Below, piece by piece: positions 16,535 to 26,540 of a DNA stretch of 48,969 bases. Position 1 is the first letter of the stretch; each line of letters opens with the position of its first letter. Origin of the DNA: a virus. The stretch spans positions 1-48,969 of the IMG/VR virus record IMGVR_UViG_3300027580_000002; one strand, 5' to 3'. The position numbers were made by a program, and so were the translations under genes. The notes below the pieces were generated by a model. That model saw only the letters and a program-made list of their open reading frames with translations, was not told the DNA's origin and did no database searches.

Positions 16535-17207
16535 AATAGGTGCCCATATCGAAGCCGCCGGTCGTGCGATGGCTAGACTTAAGGAAGAAATTATCTTCAA
16601 GAAAATGACTAAGCATGGTCATACTGTATTTGATAATAATATGAGAGATAAGCAACCTGAAGCTGGTACTACAGGTCGTGACGAATACGGTAACTTTAAT
16701 AATACACTTAGTGTAGAAGATGTATTCGATATCGTTATTGCCTTAATGAATAACCAGTATAATCCTACTGACGTATTAATTCACCCTCTTACTTGGTCAG
16801 TATTCGTTAAGAATGGATTAGTACAAATCTTTGATAATCCTGCTCTTGGTGGTGCAGATGAAATCGGTGAAATTAATAAAGAGGTTACTGGTGGAAGACT
16901 TCCAGTTAACTTAAATATTATGGCTTCACCATTCATTCCATTCGATAGACAGAACAAACAGTTTGATATGTATTGTGTAGATAGAAATAGTGTCGGAGTT
17001 ATTATTCAGAGAGAACAAATGACTACCGATGAATTTGATGACCCATACAAAGATATCCGTAACTTAAAGATTAAATCTCGCTATGGAGTTGGAGTACTTG
17101 ATGAAGGTCGTGCTGTAACAGTAGCTAAGAACGTAGCTCTAGATACTAGCTATCCAAAGCCAGACCTTGTACGTACTATTTCTGCTGAAAACTATGAAAG
17201 TCAATAA
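16535..17207 (+). CDS. Major capsid protein, exon 2
   Basis: The exon encodes residues 164-387 of the capsid protein, starting with the last base of a split Val codon. The first residues (IGAHIEAAGRAMARLKEE) are the spine-helix region conserved in HK97-fold capsids. The P-domain and A-domain region follows (TDVLIHPLTWSVF and on). An ATG at 16569 could be mistaken for a gene start, but no ribosome binding site precedes it and the upstream codons continue the conserved capsid sequence. It ends with TAA at 17205-17207 before a strong stem-loop. Confidence 0.9.
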
Positions 17208-17232
17208 TATATAATATAAAATAAAAACCTGT

Positions 17233-17262
17233 GGGAAGGGGGTAATTCCCCTTCCTTATTTT
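17233..17262 (+). terminator. Terminator-like stem-loop after the capsid gene
   Basis: GGAAGGGG pairs with CCCCTTCC (17248-17255) across a TAATT loop, followed by TTATTTTA. It is placed to end or attenuate the capsid transcript before lower-level neck genes. Confidence 0.75.
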
Positions 17263-17293
17263 ACATAATTTATAAAACGGAGGTTTTACTAAA

Positions 17294-17803
17294 ATGAAAG
17301 AATATAAAGTTGTTATAAAAAAGGGTAATGGATATTTCGACCCACAGTTAAATATTAATATTAATTCACCACACGGTTCACAAAAGATTACTGAAAAAGA
17401 AATTATAGAAAAACCAGTAGGTAATTTAAACTTTGCAGTAAAAACTGGTGTAGTTAATGTTATAGATATGGATACTAAAGATAAGGTTATTCCTAAAGAA
17501 GTAAAAGATATACTAACTAGTGACGAAGAAGAAGATAATAGTTCTGTAGAAGAAGATAATAGTCCTAGTGATGAAGAAGATTTTGATGAAGTAGAACAGC
17601 TTCAAGTAAATAATGAAGATGAAGAAGAATCTGACAGTGATTTAGAATTATTTGATGGTGAAGGTAATCCTAGATGTCAAGCAATAACAGCTAGTGGAGA
17701 ACAGTGTTCAAATAAAGCTGTATTTCCAGAAGATGACCCTCAGTACTGTCATATTAAATCACACCAAAAAATGTATAATCCAGATTTAGAAGATGAAGAA
17801 TAA
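17294..17803 (+). CDS. Acidic head-region protein with C-terminal Cys/His zinc motif
   Basis: A 169-aa protein. The N-terminal 75 residues form a small beta-rich domain. An acidic linker (about 76-118) is almost all Asp, Glu and Ser. The C-terminus has C-x8-C ... YC-x2-K-x-H (RCQAITASGEQC, then QYCHIKSH), the compact zinc motif seen in many phage and bacterial small proteins (DUF5763-like). It follows the capsid stem-loop with a CGGAGG site. A head or neck accessory role is inferred from position only. Confidence 0.65.
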   Translation: MKEYKVVIKKGNGYFDPQLNININSPHGSQKITEKEIIEKPVGNLNFAVKTGVVNVIDMDTKDKVIPKEVKDILTSDEEEDNSSVEEDNSPSDEEDFDEVEQLQVNNEDEEESDSDLELFDGEGNPRCQAITASGEQCSNKAVFPEDDPQYCHIKSHQKMYNPDLEDEE

Positions 17804-17822
17804 CTTATAAAGGGGTATTATT

Positions 17823-19997
17823 ATGGAGAATGATGATACTAGATTTTATCATGATGAAGAGACAGTTATAGTAGACTACAAACCTGAAGATGGTGAAGTG
17901 GTGGATGTAACTTCTGATGTAGAGGTATATTTTACTAGGGATATAAATGTTAATACTCTTGATGGTAACTTCCACGTTGTAAATAAGAGTAACGGTAATT
18001 CAGTACCAGGTAGTTTTGATTACGATAAAAATAATAGTAAAGTTATTTATGAAGTGGATTTACTGGAAGAGAATACCCCTTATGAAGTTTATATAGATGG
18101 TGTAGAAGATTTATCAGGTGCCGAATTACCTGAGTTTTCTTTTGAGTTTAGAACTAATGAACTTGAAATACTTGATAAACATCCACCACAAATAGTAGAA
18201 CCTACAAACAATACAGTTGTTGAAGAACCTAAAATAGCTTGGACTACATTTAATGATTATGATGGTAACTATGATTTAGAAGTATCTACAGATGCAAGGT
18301 TTACTAATCTTGTATATAGTGTAGAAACTTCTGAAACAGAAATAAAACCTAATATAGAATATGGTAAGACCTATCACGCACGTGTTAAATATAATGATAA
18401 TATATCTGAAAGTTTAGCTAGAGAAACTATAGAAATAAATAGTACCAGTGATGATTTGAACTACGTATACTTCGAGAATTACTTTGAGTATGATTATGGT
18501 AATAGATTATACAGTATAAGTAGTGCCTATATAAAATCTGGTGAATATTTAGATATTGTAGATAGTGGACAGTCTGATAAAGGTGATGTGTATATAAATC
18601 CTAATCAGGAAGATAAGGTAATAATAGATAAGAAGTTAAATGAAGAAGATATTATCGTAATAGACTTATACCACTATGTAGAATCAGAAAGGAAATGGTC
18701 TAATTCAGTATCATTTTATGTTAAGGATTTAGAATATGGTGATTTAGATTCTATCTTTGAAGATGATAATGCTAGTAGTAAAGATACAAACTTTATACAG
18801 ATAGTAGAACCTAAAGAAGAAGATTTAGTATCACCAAATATAGATAGTATTAGGCTAAGAATAAATTCAGATATGATAGAAAAAGAAGATATAGATATTA
18901 ATATTACAGGTATAGCTAATGATATGCCAGAGTTCCAACATTTTGCAGAAGAAGAAAAAGTTGAAGGTTCTATTGAAAACTTTATACAGAAGAACGGATA
19001 TACAGAATTCGATTTTGTATTTAAGTATAAAGATAAAGGTGATGTAAGAAGTTTTATAGTAGAACTTAAAGATAGTATTGGTAGTATAAATAGCTTTAAT
19101 ACTTCTAAATATAGTCATACAGGTCAAGTAAATAATTTGACTACACTTATTATAGAGTCTATAGGTAGTACAAATAATTTTACTACATCTTATGGAATAG
19201 ATGATACAGAACCTTATTCTGTACGTAACTATAATGATTTAGAAAGAATAGGTACAGGTGATTACGGATGGACTCTAGATTCTAATTATATACAGGAAAA
19301 TGATATAGATTGTAGTGGTAATACTATAGAACCTATTGCTTTAAATGATTCATTTACAGGAAGTTATGATGGACAGGGTAATACTATAAGTAACTTTAAC
19401 GTAAATGAAGGTACTAGTTATGCAGGCTTATTCTCTGAAAATAATGGTACTATAAAAAATCTTGTTATAGATAATGCTAGTATAAATACTACAATAGACA
19501 ACTCTGGTATTTTAATAGGTTATAATGGAACTAGTGGTGTAATAGAAAAAATTGGTGTAGAAAATTCAAGTATTACAGGTGTTAATAGAGTAGGTGGTTT
19601 AATAGGTACCAACTCAGGACAAGTATTAAATTCCTATACACAGGCAAGTATAGAAGGTGAAGACCATCTTGGTGGTGTAATAGGAATGAATTCATCAAGT
19701 AATGTAGGTAATATATACTCTGCAAGTGATATAACATCAAGTTTAACATCACCTAGTTATATAGGTGGATTAGCTGGTGAAAGTACAGAGTATTTAGATA
19801 GTAATACTTGTTTTTGGGATACAGATGTTGGACCTAATAACAGTAGTAATGGTGGAGACGGTTTACCAACTACAGATATGCAAGATTATTATACCTACGA
19901 TTTTTGGGATATAGATTTTGCAAGTGATAAAAACACACCTTCTACAAATAGTATATGGAGTATTGTAGATGGAGAAAGTTATCCGTTCTTATTTTAA
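17823..19997 (+). CDS. Adhesin-like virion protein: Ig-like domains and GLUG beta-helix
   Basis: A 724-aa protein with three parts. Residues about 15-118 form an SbsA/Big_5-type Ig-like domain (VVDYKPEDGEVVDVTSDVEV ... FRTN). Residues about 120-210 resemble a fibronectin-III fold. From about 470 to 645 there are GLUG-type repeats (AGLFSENNGTIKNL, GGLIGTNSGQVLNSY, GGVIGMNSSSN, GGLAGEST), which build a right-handed beta-helix in bacterial adhesins. Sitting between capsid and neck genes, it is likely a head fibre, whisker or decoration that sticks to host surfaces or glycans. An AAGGGGTA site precedes the ATG. There is no signal peptide. Confidence 0.7.
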   Translation: MENDDTRFYHDEETVIVDYKPEDGEVVDVTSDVEVYFTRDINVNTLDGNFHVVNKSNGNSVPGSFDYDKNNSKVIYEVDLLEENTPYEVYIDGVEDLSGAELPEFSFEFRTNELEILDKHPPQIVEPTNNTVVEEPKIAWTTFNDYDGNYDLEVSTDARFTNLVYSVETSETEIKPNIEYGKTYHARVKYNDNISESLARETIEINSTSDDLNYVYFENYFEYDYGNRLYSISSAYIKSGEYLDIVDSGQSDKGDVYINPNQEDKVIIDKKLNEEDIIVIDLYHYVESERKWSNSVSFYVKDLEYGDLDSIFEDDNASSKDTNFIQIVEPKEEDLVSPNIDSIRLRINSDMIEKEDIDINITGIANDMPEFQHFAEEEKVEGSIENFIQKNGYTEFDFVFKYKDKGDVRSFIVELKDSIGSINSFNTSKYSHTGQVNNLTTLIIESIGSTNNFTTSYGIDDTEPYSVRNYNDLERIGTGDYGWTLDSNYIQENDIDCSGNTIEPIALNDSFTGSYDGQGNTISNFNVNEGTSYAGLFSENNGTIKNLVIDNASINTTIDNSGILIGYNGTSGVIEKIGVENSSITGVNRVGGLIGTNSGQVLNSYTQASIEGEDHLGGVIGMNSSSNVGNIYSASDITSSLTSPSYIGGLAGESTEYLDSNTCFWDTDVGPNNSSNGGDGLPTTDMQDYYTYDFWDIDFASDKNTPSTNSIWSIVDGESYPFLF

Positions 19998-20009
19998 GGT
20001 GGTGTTCTA

Positions 20010-20642
20010 ATGTTTCTAAAATTTTCACACGATTATGATATAAATATAGAGATAGATGGTAGTACTTATACTAAATCTTTCACCACTGCACCAGACCCAG
20101 TATATGCTTCCTATCAGTTTATAAAAGATAGTAGTTATTATGGAATGATAGAAAGTGTTGATAAAACTGTTATCGTAAGTTCAATGCACGAGAACTCTGT
20201 AAGAGCAGAAAATATAGCTATGGAGTTTGAGAATATATGGTGGGATGTAGGTAAAAAAGAAGAACAGAAATATTCTGAATTACCTTATTATGTAAGTGAA
20301 TACGTTACTTTAAAAACTGTTTATGATTTAATTAAATTCAGTGTATATGGTGTTAATCAGTCTATAGATAGTGCATCATTAGCTGACTTTGATATAGATA
20401 TAGGTGATATGGAAAGAATAAAACCAGTATTAGATAATCTTAGAGAACGTATTGATGACCTTCTTGATTTGATTAAAGGATTAGGTACACGTGGTAACGC
20501 TGAACCTAAAGTATTTACTCCTGGTGAAAAAGGAGACCCTTATCCATTAAGACCAAGAACTATGAGGTCATACAAATCCTTTGCAAAAAGAAATTATGAA
20601 AAACGTAAAAACATTTTCTTGCGTAGAAATCCATTCTTTTAG
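20010..20642 (+). CDS. Probable neck / head-tail connector protein
   Basis: A 210-aa protein in the connector gene position, after the head genes and before the tail sheath. The N-terminal 85 residues are beta-rich. Residues about 90-150 are helical. The C-terminal 45 residues are very basic (RPRTMRSYKSFAKRNYEKRK) and might contact DNA or the portal. It overlaps no gene and follows the previous stop by 12 bases with an AGGTGGTG site. The assignment is from context; no family motif was recognised. Confidence 0.5.
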   Translation: MFLKFSHDYDINIEIDGSTYTKSFTTAPDPVYASYQFIKDSSYYGMIESVDKTVIVSSMHENSVRAENIAMEFENIWWDVGKKEEQKYSELPYYVSEYVTLKTVYDLIKFSVYGVNQSIDSASLADFDIDIGDMERIKPVLDNLRERIDDLLDLIKGLGTRGNAEPKVFTPGEKGDPYPLRPRTMRSYKSFAKRNYEKRKNIFLRRNPFF

Positions 20643-20652
20643 GTGATTTATT

Positions 20653-21381
20653 GTGAGTATAATTAAAAGGAATTATGAAAAATTTAAGGATGAACATTCA
20701 CATAATATAATACTAAAACATTCTATCAAATCTGAACATTTACAGTGTGATTGTGTTAATCATAATACTGGTGAAGCTAATCCATATTGTCCTCAATGTT
20801 TTGGTACAGGTTTAGTATATGAAAGCGATAGACATAAAGTAAGAAGAAATACAGCAGGTTCTTATAAAACTGATTCTATAGAGTTTGAAGATGAACCTAA
20901 AAGTTTTAATGTAAGATTTAATTATTTCTTTGATGTTGATGTAGAGATAAAACCTAAAGATATTATTATAGATAGAAAAGTTGATGAAGAAAAGTTTGAG
21001 TTATTTATAGTTATTAACTGGAGCCAAGAGAATGGTGATAAAGGTATTCCAGCTTTTAAAGTAGCTGTAGCCAATAAACTCCATAAACCACAGCAAGTTA
21101 TAAAGGAATCAATATACAATATCAAAAAAGAAATGAAGATAAAAACTAAGATAGATAAATATATTAGTAAGGAAGCTATTAGTATAATAGAAAAATATCC
21201 AGAAAAAGCTGAAGAAAGTAAATATATAGAGAGAATAATATACGATATATTACGTTATGAAGATATAAAGAATGTTGATGATAGTTTTATAAATTTAATA
21301 GAAGTTAAATATGATTTCGATAATGCTAGTGATATAGAAAATATAATCAAAAGCATAGCAGCAGAATATTTATCTTCTTAA
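20653..21381 (+). CDS. Probable head-tail joining protein with zinc ribbon
   Basis: A 242-aa protein with a GTG start at 20653 after TTAGGTGA. Residues about 31-55 contain four cysteines in C-x-C ... YCPQCFGTG, a zinc-ribbon segment seen in connector-region proteins of large phages. Beta strands and a helical C-terminal domain follow. It lies ten bases after the previous connector gene, so the two are probably translated together. Function in neck assembly is inferred from place and motif. Confidence 0.5.
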   Translation: MSIIKRNYEKFKDEHSHNIILKHSIKSEHLQCDCVNHNTGEANPYCPQCFGTGLVYESDRHKVRRNTAGSYKTDSIEFEDEPKSFNVRFNYFFDVDVEIKPKDIIIDRKVDEEKFELFIVINWSQENGDKGIPAFKVAVANKLHKPQQVIKESIYNIKKEMKIKTKIDKYISKEAISIIEKYPEKAEESKYIERIIYDILRYEDIKNVDDSFINLIEVKYDFDNASDIENIIKSIAAEYLSS

Positions 21382-21403
21382 AGAAGTACTGGAGTGTTGA
21401 TAT

Positions 21404-22891
21404 ATGCCAGATACATTTAGTCCAGCAAGAACTATGTGTATAATAGACAAAAGTTCTAAAGGACCTATATTAGAACCATATTATGCTGAAGGAAGTAGAA
21501 CAGTATCACGTTCTATGTCTAATTTTGAAACAAGTGAAGATGTAAGAACAGTATTTGGTAACGGTAGTTTAGTAAACGCTTTCTTTGAAGCTACTAAAAT
21601 AGGTGTAGATAATCTACATCTTATACGTATAGAACCAAGTACTGACTTAGAAGAATATAAACAGATAAAAGAAGCCTATGAAATATGTGATTCATTAGGT
21701 GTAGATATAATAATACCAGCTACATTGAATATAGATGACCAAGTATTTTATTATGATGACTTCAAATTAGCTAACGAAGAGTTTACTCTAACCGAAGATA
21801 CAAATAGAATAGAATTAGATTATGAACCTAAAAATATAGAATCTTTTAAAATAAATGAAGAAAATGTATATAATTATTCTATCGAAGGTAATTATGTAGA
21901 ACTTCCCTATAATGTAAGTAAAAATTCATATGTATCAATAAGCTATCATGTATATAGTGAAATGACTATAAACTTTAGATTAATAGCTAGAGACAATAAT
22001 CAAATATTAAAGAAGATAGAAATGGAAAGAGACTTTAATCCAGAAGAAGATGAATATATTACTATAGATAATGCTATTGATTATTTTGATATAGATATAG
22101 ATGATTCTGTTAGTTTTTATGTAAACCACGATATAAGATTTCTTGAAATGTATGTATCTGATGATGGTTATTCTAGAATTTATGCCAATATAAACGATGA
22201 AGAATATATAGAATCTACTATAGAAAAAGCTGATATTTATGATGAATTAGCTAGTGCTTCAAAAGAAATAGGTGCTATAACAATATTTAATCCACCTAAA
22301 GAAGAGGATTATATAGAGTTTTCTAACAAGATTAAAGATAAAGATTATACTCTTTTAAGGCACGTTATATCACCAGTTACAGAAGGTAGTGGTATTTATA
22401 CAGATAATATATCAGTAATAATAGGTTGTAATATGGCTATTAGGTCTAGTGAAATTAGTCTTACTAATAAAAATTTAAATGGCTTAGAGTCTTTCAGTAA
22501 TGAACATCTGGAATTATCTTCAGATGATTATATAGATGCTGGATATCTTTATATAGATGATACTATCAGAAACGGAACTGTTATCTTAAAAGCACAGACT
22601 TTTGATACAGGAACATTCCGTGATTTAAAAACAATAAGAATATCACTAGATTTTGCAAGAGTTATAGATAGAAAGATAATGTATCATATAATAGGTAAAC
22701 CAAAATCAAACTACAATATATTACAGAAATTATACTATGAAACATTAGATGAATTTATGAACAATAACAAGATAAGAAATTATGAAATAAACTTTAACTC
22801 TACTAAACTAACTAACTTATCTATAGTAATAGACCGTTCGATAAACTTGATAAGACGGAGTATAATATCGGAGGATATGACTTATGCCTAA
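21404..22891 (+). CDS. Tail-sheath-like paralogue
   Basis: A 495-aa protein whose N-terminus resembles the true sheath downstream: GPILEP here, GPVLEP there; then a VRTVFG/AMNIFG segment; then DNLHLIRI/DNITLMRI. Its middle (about 125-190) has one beta repeat of the kind inserted in the sheath. The C-terminal 100 residues follow the sheath closing domain loosely. It is encoded before the tail terminator and sheath, so it may cap or start the sheath. It could also be a degenerate duplicate. A GGAGTG site precedes the ATG. Confidence 0.6.
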   Translation: MPDTFSPARTMCIIDKSSKGPILEPYYAEGSRTVSRSMSNFETSEDVRTVFGNGSLVNAFFEATKIGVDNLHLIRIEPSTDLEEYKQIKEAYEICDSLGVDIIIPATLNIDDQVFYYDDFKLANEEFTLTEDTNRIELDYEPKNIESFKINEENVYNYSIEGNYVELPYNVSKNSYVSISYHVYSEMTINFRLIARDNNQILKKIEMERDFNPEEDEYITIDNAIDYFDIDIDDSVSFYVNHDIRFLEMYVSDDGYSRIYANINDEEYIESTIEKADIYDELASASKEIGAITIFNPPKEEDYIEFSNKIKDKDYTLLRHVISPVTEGSGIYTDNISVIIGCNMAIRSSEISLTNKNLNGLESFSNEHLELSSDDYIDAGYLYIDDTIRNGTVILKAQTFDTGTFRDLKTIRISLDFARVIDRKIMYHIIGKPKSNYNILQKLYYETLDEFMNNNKIRNYEINFNSTKLTNLSIVIDRSINLIRRSIISEDMTYA

Positions 22892-23465
22892 TTTAAATAA
22901 TGCTGATACATTAAAAGATGAAGATGTTACAGTAATGAGACTTTTTGATAATATAAAAAGAAACTTTGATAAACTAGCACAGGGTAGTAAACTACACCCT
23001 GATGTTTCAATATATATGCCAGACTATGAAGTAGAGGTACCTTTCTTTACCTATAAAATAGAAGAAAGAAAAGTTAGTGAACAGACAGGATATAAACCAA
23101 GACATTTAAATACTGATTATGAGAACCAAATTAAATATCTAGGACAGATGTATAAGTCAGAAATAGAGTTTGGTGTCTATGGTAAAGATTATAAAAGAGT
23201 TAATGAAGAAAGAAACTGGTTTGAAGAATTTATGCAAAAAGAAAAGAAGAATGTTAGTGATTATATAGTTAAATTCTTCTTTATGAAACAAGATACTGAT
23301 GATGTAGTAGAAGTTAATGAAGATACTTATATTAAACAGACATTGAAATATCATCTTGTACATCAGCGTATTTATGCTATACCTTTTGACTTAATAGAGT
23401 TTGAAAGCATAGAAACACAATTATCTAGATTAGACCCTGATAATGAATTTATGCCTAAAAAATAA
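22884..23465 (+). CDS. Probable tail terminator / tail completion protein
   Basis: A 193-aa protein that overlaps the end of the previous gene by eight bases, which suggests translational coupling; its GGAGG site lies inside that gene. It has a helical start, beta strands around 45-60 and 95-115, and a helical hairpin. The size and place just before the sheath match tail terminator proteins of contractile-tailed phages. No diagnostic motif was recognised. Confidence 0.5.
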   Translation: MPNLNNADTLKDEDVTVMRLFDNIKRNFDKLAQGSKLHPDVSIYMPDYEVEVPFFTYKIEERKVSEQTGYKPRHLNTDYENQIKYLGQMYKSEIEFGVYGKDYKRVNEERNWFEEFMQKEKKNVSDYIVKFFFMKQDTDDVVEVNEDTYIKQTLKYHLVHQRIYAIPFDLIEFESIETQLSRLDPDNEFMPKK

Positions 23466-23504
23466 AGTCACGCTAAAATATTAGTATGAGGAGGAATATT
23501 TATA

Positions 23505-26500
23505 ATGAAAGAAGACATTTTTAATCCTACTCCTGACCTACCACAAAATAGAGTAACACTTAGAGATGGTGTTAGGAACAAGGGTGCTGAAAATCGTACT
23601 TCTGATAAAGTTGTACTCTTAGGTACAGCTACAGATGGACCGGTTTTAGAACCTATCACAATAGAAAATAAAGACGACGCTATGAATATCTTTGGTCGAT
23701 ATTTTGACGAAAACGGTATGCCTAATGGTGCTACCTTAACTAGATTTACATCAAGACTTTTAGATGATGATGTAAATGACCCAGATAATATAACTCTTAT
23801 GAGGATATCTGGTAAAGAAGCCGAAGGTGAAATAGAATTATATCCAGAAACCAAAAGAGATTTTGTAGAAGAAGAATTATATTTAGGTGAAGTTAGAGGT
23901 AATGATGATTATGTTATTCATATCTCTATACCAGATGGTGAACACGAAGTAAATGGTATAAGCTTTGATGATGCAAGAATTAATAATGTATCTATTCAGG
24001 GTGATGGTACTCCTTTACCTTCTGGAAACTATAAAGTTAAAAACAACGTTGGTGACATTCTTCTTTATGAAGATGCTACTAACCCAGGTGCAAATCTATA
24101 TATAGAGTATATTAAAGAACACATTAGAAGAATAGAGATTACTGAAGAACTACATTCTTATGATGAAGGTAGTCAAGGTGAAGAGTATAAGCTTGATAAT
24201 GAAAATATTATACCAGATACAGAAACAGTTTATATAAGTCCTGACCCATTGGATGACCCTGATGGTGCTTGGACAAAACTTGATAAAGAAGATTATGAAT
24301 TTAATTTTGATACTGGTATATTAAACCTTGACCAAGATATTTATTCAGAACCTAATGTACATGTTGATTATACTTATGAAGAGATTGAAACAGAAGAAGA
24401 AACAATGACACATACAATAAATGGTGGAACACAGTATCTATATCTAGAACATAATGCTGACCCAAGAAAAGATTTAGAGGTTACAGCAGATGGTGAACCA
24501 TTAAATCCTAGATATGACTACGATGTAAACTATGATAGGCTTTCTGTAACAGTAATAGAACTTAACGAAGATTCACCTAGAGTAACAAAAGGTTCTAAGT
24601 TAAGGGTTAATTATTACTGGCAGAGAGAAGAAACATTTATACCTGCTATTAATGTACGTTCTATCTATGGTGGTAGTCTATATAATAATGTAAGACTACA
24701 GGCTAGAGATAAACTAACACTTAAAAATGATAGAATTGTAAAAGATGCAAGTATAAGTGGTTCTGAAGAAATGTTAGTGGATATAAATAATGACAATGTA
24801 TACTATTTCCCTAATGAGGAAAGAGGTATTATTAAAGAATCAGTTGAATTAAAATTAATCCACGATAGTAAAGCAGATAATAATCTTACAATAGAAAATG
24901 ACTTCACAGTAAATGAATCTAAAGGTATAGTAACTGTACCAGATAGTATTGTAGAAGATATTAATGTTAATGGTTATACATTAGTTACTACAGCTTATAG
25001 TTACACTGAAGTAAACGAAAGACCATTTACAACAGTTAAAGGAGATTATGATAGAGATAATCTAGAATATACTGGTGAAACACTTGATAAAGAAAACCGT
25101 GAAGAAGCTATCTTTGAAAATAGAAATATTGTACCTAATAGTATAGACCTTGTTATGGTTGAAGATGGTACAGAAACATCATTAGCTGAAGGTACAGATT
25201 ATGAAGTAAACTATTCTGATGGTATTATTGAAGTTACTTCCGATAGTGTATATCCATTAGATAGTTCTAAGAAACTTATTGCTAATGAGTATAAGTATTA
25301 TAACGTTAGTGGTAAAGAATTAACAGTAATTAAACCTGCAAGTAAAGCAAAAGAAGATACATCAAGACGTATTACTTTTGACCTTACTGAAGATTATACT
25401 AACGTTGCAAGTCTAATACAGGCTATAAATAATCATAGAGATAATAATGTTATCAGAGTAAGTGCTGATGATGATACTATGAGAACATCTACTATGATGA
25501 TTAAAACACCTGATAGAAAAGTAGATATTGATGGAGATATTATTCCAGAAGAATTTGATATGTCAGGTGGAAAAGATGAAGTTGATTTAAGTAAAGAAGA
25601 AATATATGACAAGCTTGGTGGTAAGTATAATGACCAAGGTGAAAAGATAGAACTTGGTGCTTATGATGTATTAAAAGATTATAACGCTGCTAAGTATGTA
25701 GTACCTCTAGGAGTATATGCTAACGATGATTTAGATAATGATAAAAACTTTGCTCAACAGTTAGCTAACTTCTGTGCTTCTACTTTCTATGCTAACAACG
25801 AACTGTTTGGTTATATTGGATTTAAACCACTCCAAGAACCATCACAGGTTAATGTAATAGATAGAGTAAGAGAAGCTGAAAGATTCGGTACTGACTTCTT
25901 CTTACAGAATAAAGATGGAGAATATTTAACAGATAATAATAACAATTATGTAGATGCTGGTAAAACTATCAGTATTGTTAATCTTGACTTAAGAGTTAAT
26001 GACCCTCATTTAGTAGGTACAACAATAGAAAACGCTGCACCTATGATAGCAGGTATACACTCTACTCTAACAAGAGTTAATTCAATCAGTAACGAAGCAT
26101 TTGGTGTAGGTACATTAGCATATCAATTATCACCAAGACAGCAACAGAGACTACTTAGAAATAAGATTATGTGTGGTAGGAACGTATATGGTGAACCACG
26201 TATTGTAGAAGGTAGAACCTGTGCTGTAAAAGAATCTGGTTGGGAATTAAGTCAAACAATAGATATAGCCTATGATACTATGGAAGACTTAAGAGCTATA
26301 TATGATAAGTACAGTGGTGATGGAAACTCACTACCTAAGAGAAACTCACTGGATGCTGAGATAGAACAATCACTTAAAGAAAATCCAGGTCTAGTAGATT
26401 TCGAGCACGAACTTATCATGACTTCCAAAGATAGAAGAATAGGCAGAATGATAGTAAGACTCTATATCGTACCAGTATCAGAATTCAGACAAATACACAC

Positions 26501-26528
26501 CGTAGTATCAATAAATGAAGAATTGTAA
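23505..26528 (+). CDS. Tail sheath protein with inserted beta repeats
   Basis: This 1007-aa protein is the contractile tail sheath. The N-terminal sheath domain has GTATDGPVLEP (about 40-50) and ITLMRISG. The C-terminal domain (about 720-1007) carries the conserved closing part, ending with IGRMIVRLYIVPVSEFRQIH, which links subunits. Between them, about 145-600, lie roughly five beta repeats of 60-70 residues that share a YE-x-N-x(3)-GI-x-V core and end in strands like VDYTYEE. This explains a length well above the usual 400-700. The repeats probably project outward on the tail surface. A GAGGAGG site precedes the ATG. Confidence 0.88.
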   Translation: MKEDIFNPTPDLPQNRVTLRDGVRNKGAENRTSDKVVLLGTATDGPVLEPITIENKDDAMNIFGRYFDENGMPNGATLTRFTSRLLDDDVNDPDNITLMRISGKEAEGEIELYPETKRDFVEEELYLGEVRGNDDYVIHISIPDGEHEVNGISFDDARINNVSIQGDGTPLPSGNYKVKNNVGDILLYEDATNPGANLYIEYIKEHIRRIEITEELHSYDEGSQGEEYKLDNENIIPDTETVYISPDPLDDPDGAWTKLDKEDYEFNFDTGILNLDQDIYSEPNVHVDYTYEEIETEEETMTHTINGGTQYLYLEHNADPRKDLEVTADGEPLNPRYDYDVNYDRLSVTVIELNEDSPRVTKGSKLRVNYYWQREETFIPAINVRSIYGGSLYNNVRLQARDKLTLKNDRIVKDASISGSEEMLVDINNDNVYYFPNEERGIIKESVELKLIHDSKADNNLTIENDFTVNESKGIVTVPDSIVEDINVNGYTLVTTAYSYTEVNERPFTTVKGDYDRDNLEYTGETLDKENREEAIFENRNIVPNSIDLVMVEDGTETSLAEGTDYEVNYSDGIIEVTSDSVYPLDSSKKLIANEYKYYNVSGKELTVIKPASKAKEDTSRRITFDLTEDYTNVASLIQAINNHRDNNVIRVSADDDTMRTSTMMIKTPDRKVDIDGDIIPEEFDMSGGKDEVDLSKEEIYDKLGGKYNDQGEKIELGAYDVLKDYNAAKYVVPLGVYANDDLDNDKNFAQQLANFCASTFYANNELFGYIGFKPLQEPSQVNVIDRVREAERFGTDFFLQNKDGEYLTDNNNNYVDAGKTISIVNLDLRVNDPHLVGTTIENAAPMIAGIHSTLTRVNSISNEAFGVGTLAYQLSPRQQQRLLRNKIMCGRNVYGEPRIVEGRTCAVKESGWELSQTIDIAYDTMEDLRAIYDKYSGDGNSLPKRNSLDAEIEQSLKENPGLVDFEHELIMTSKDRRIGRMIVRLYIVPVSEFRQIHTVVSINEEL

Positions 26529-26540
26529 ATAAAATATAAT

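Noticed and set aside
16569-17207. Separate 212-aa gene starting at 16569
   Set aside because: Upstream codons continue the conserved capsid sequence and the intron boundary falls before it, so it is exon 2 of the capsid gene.
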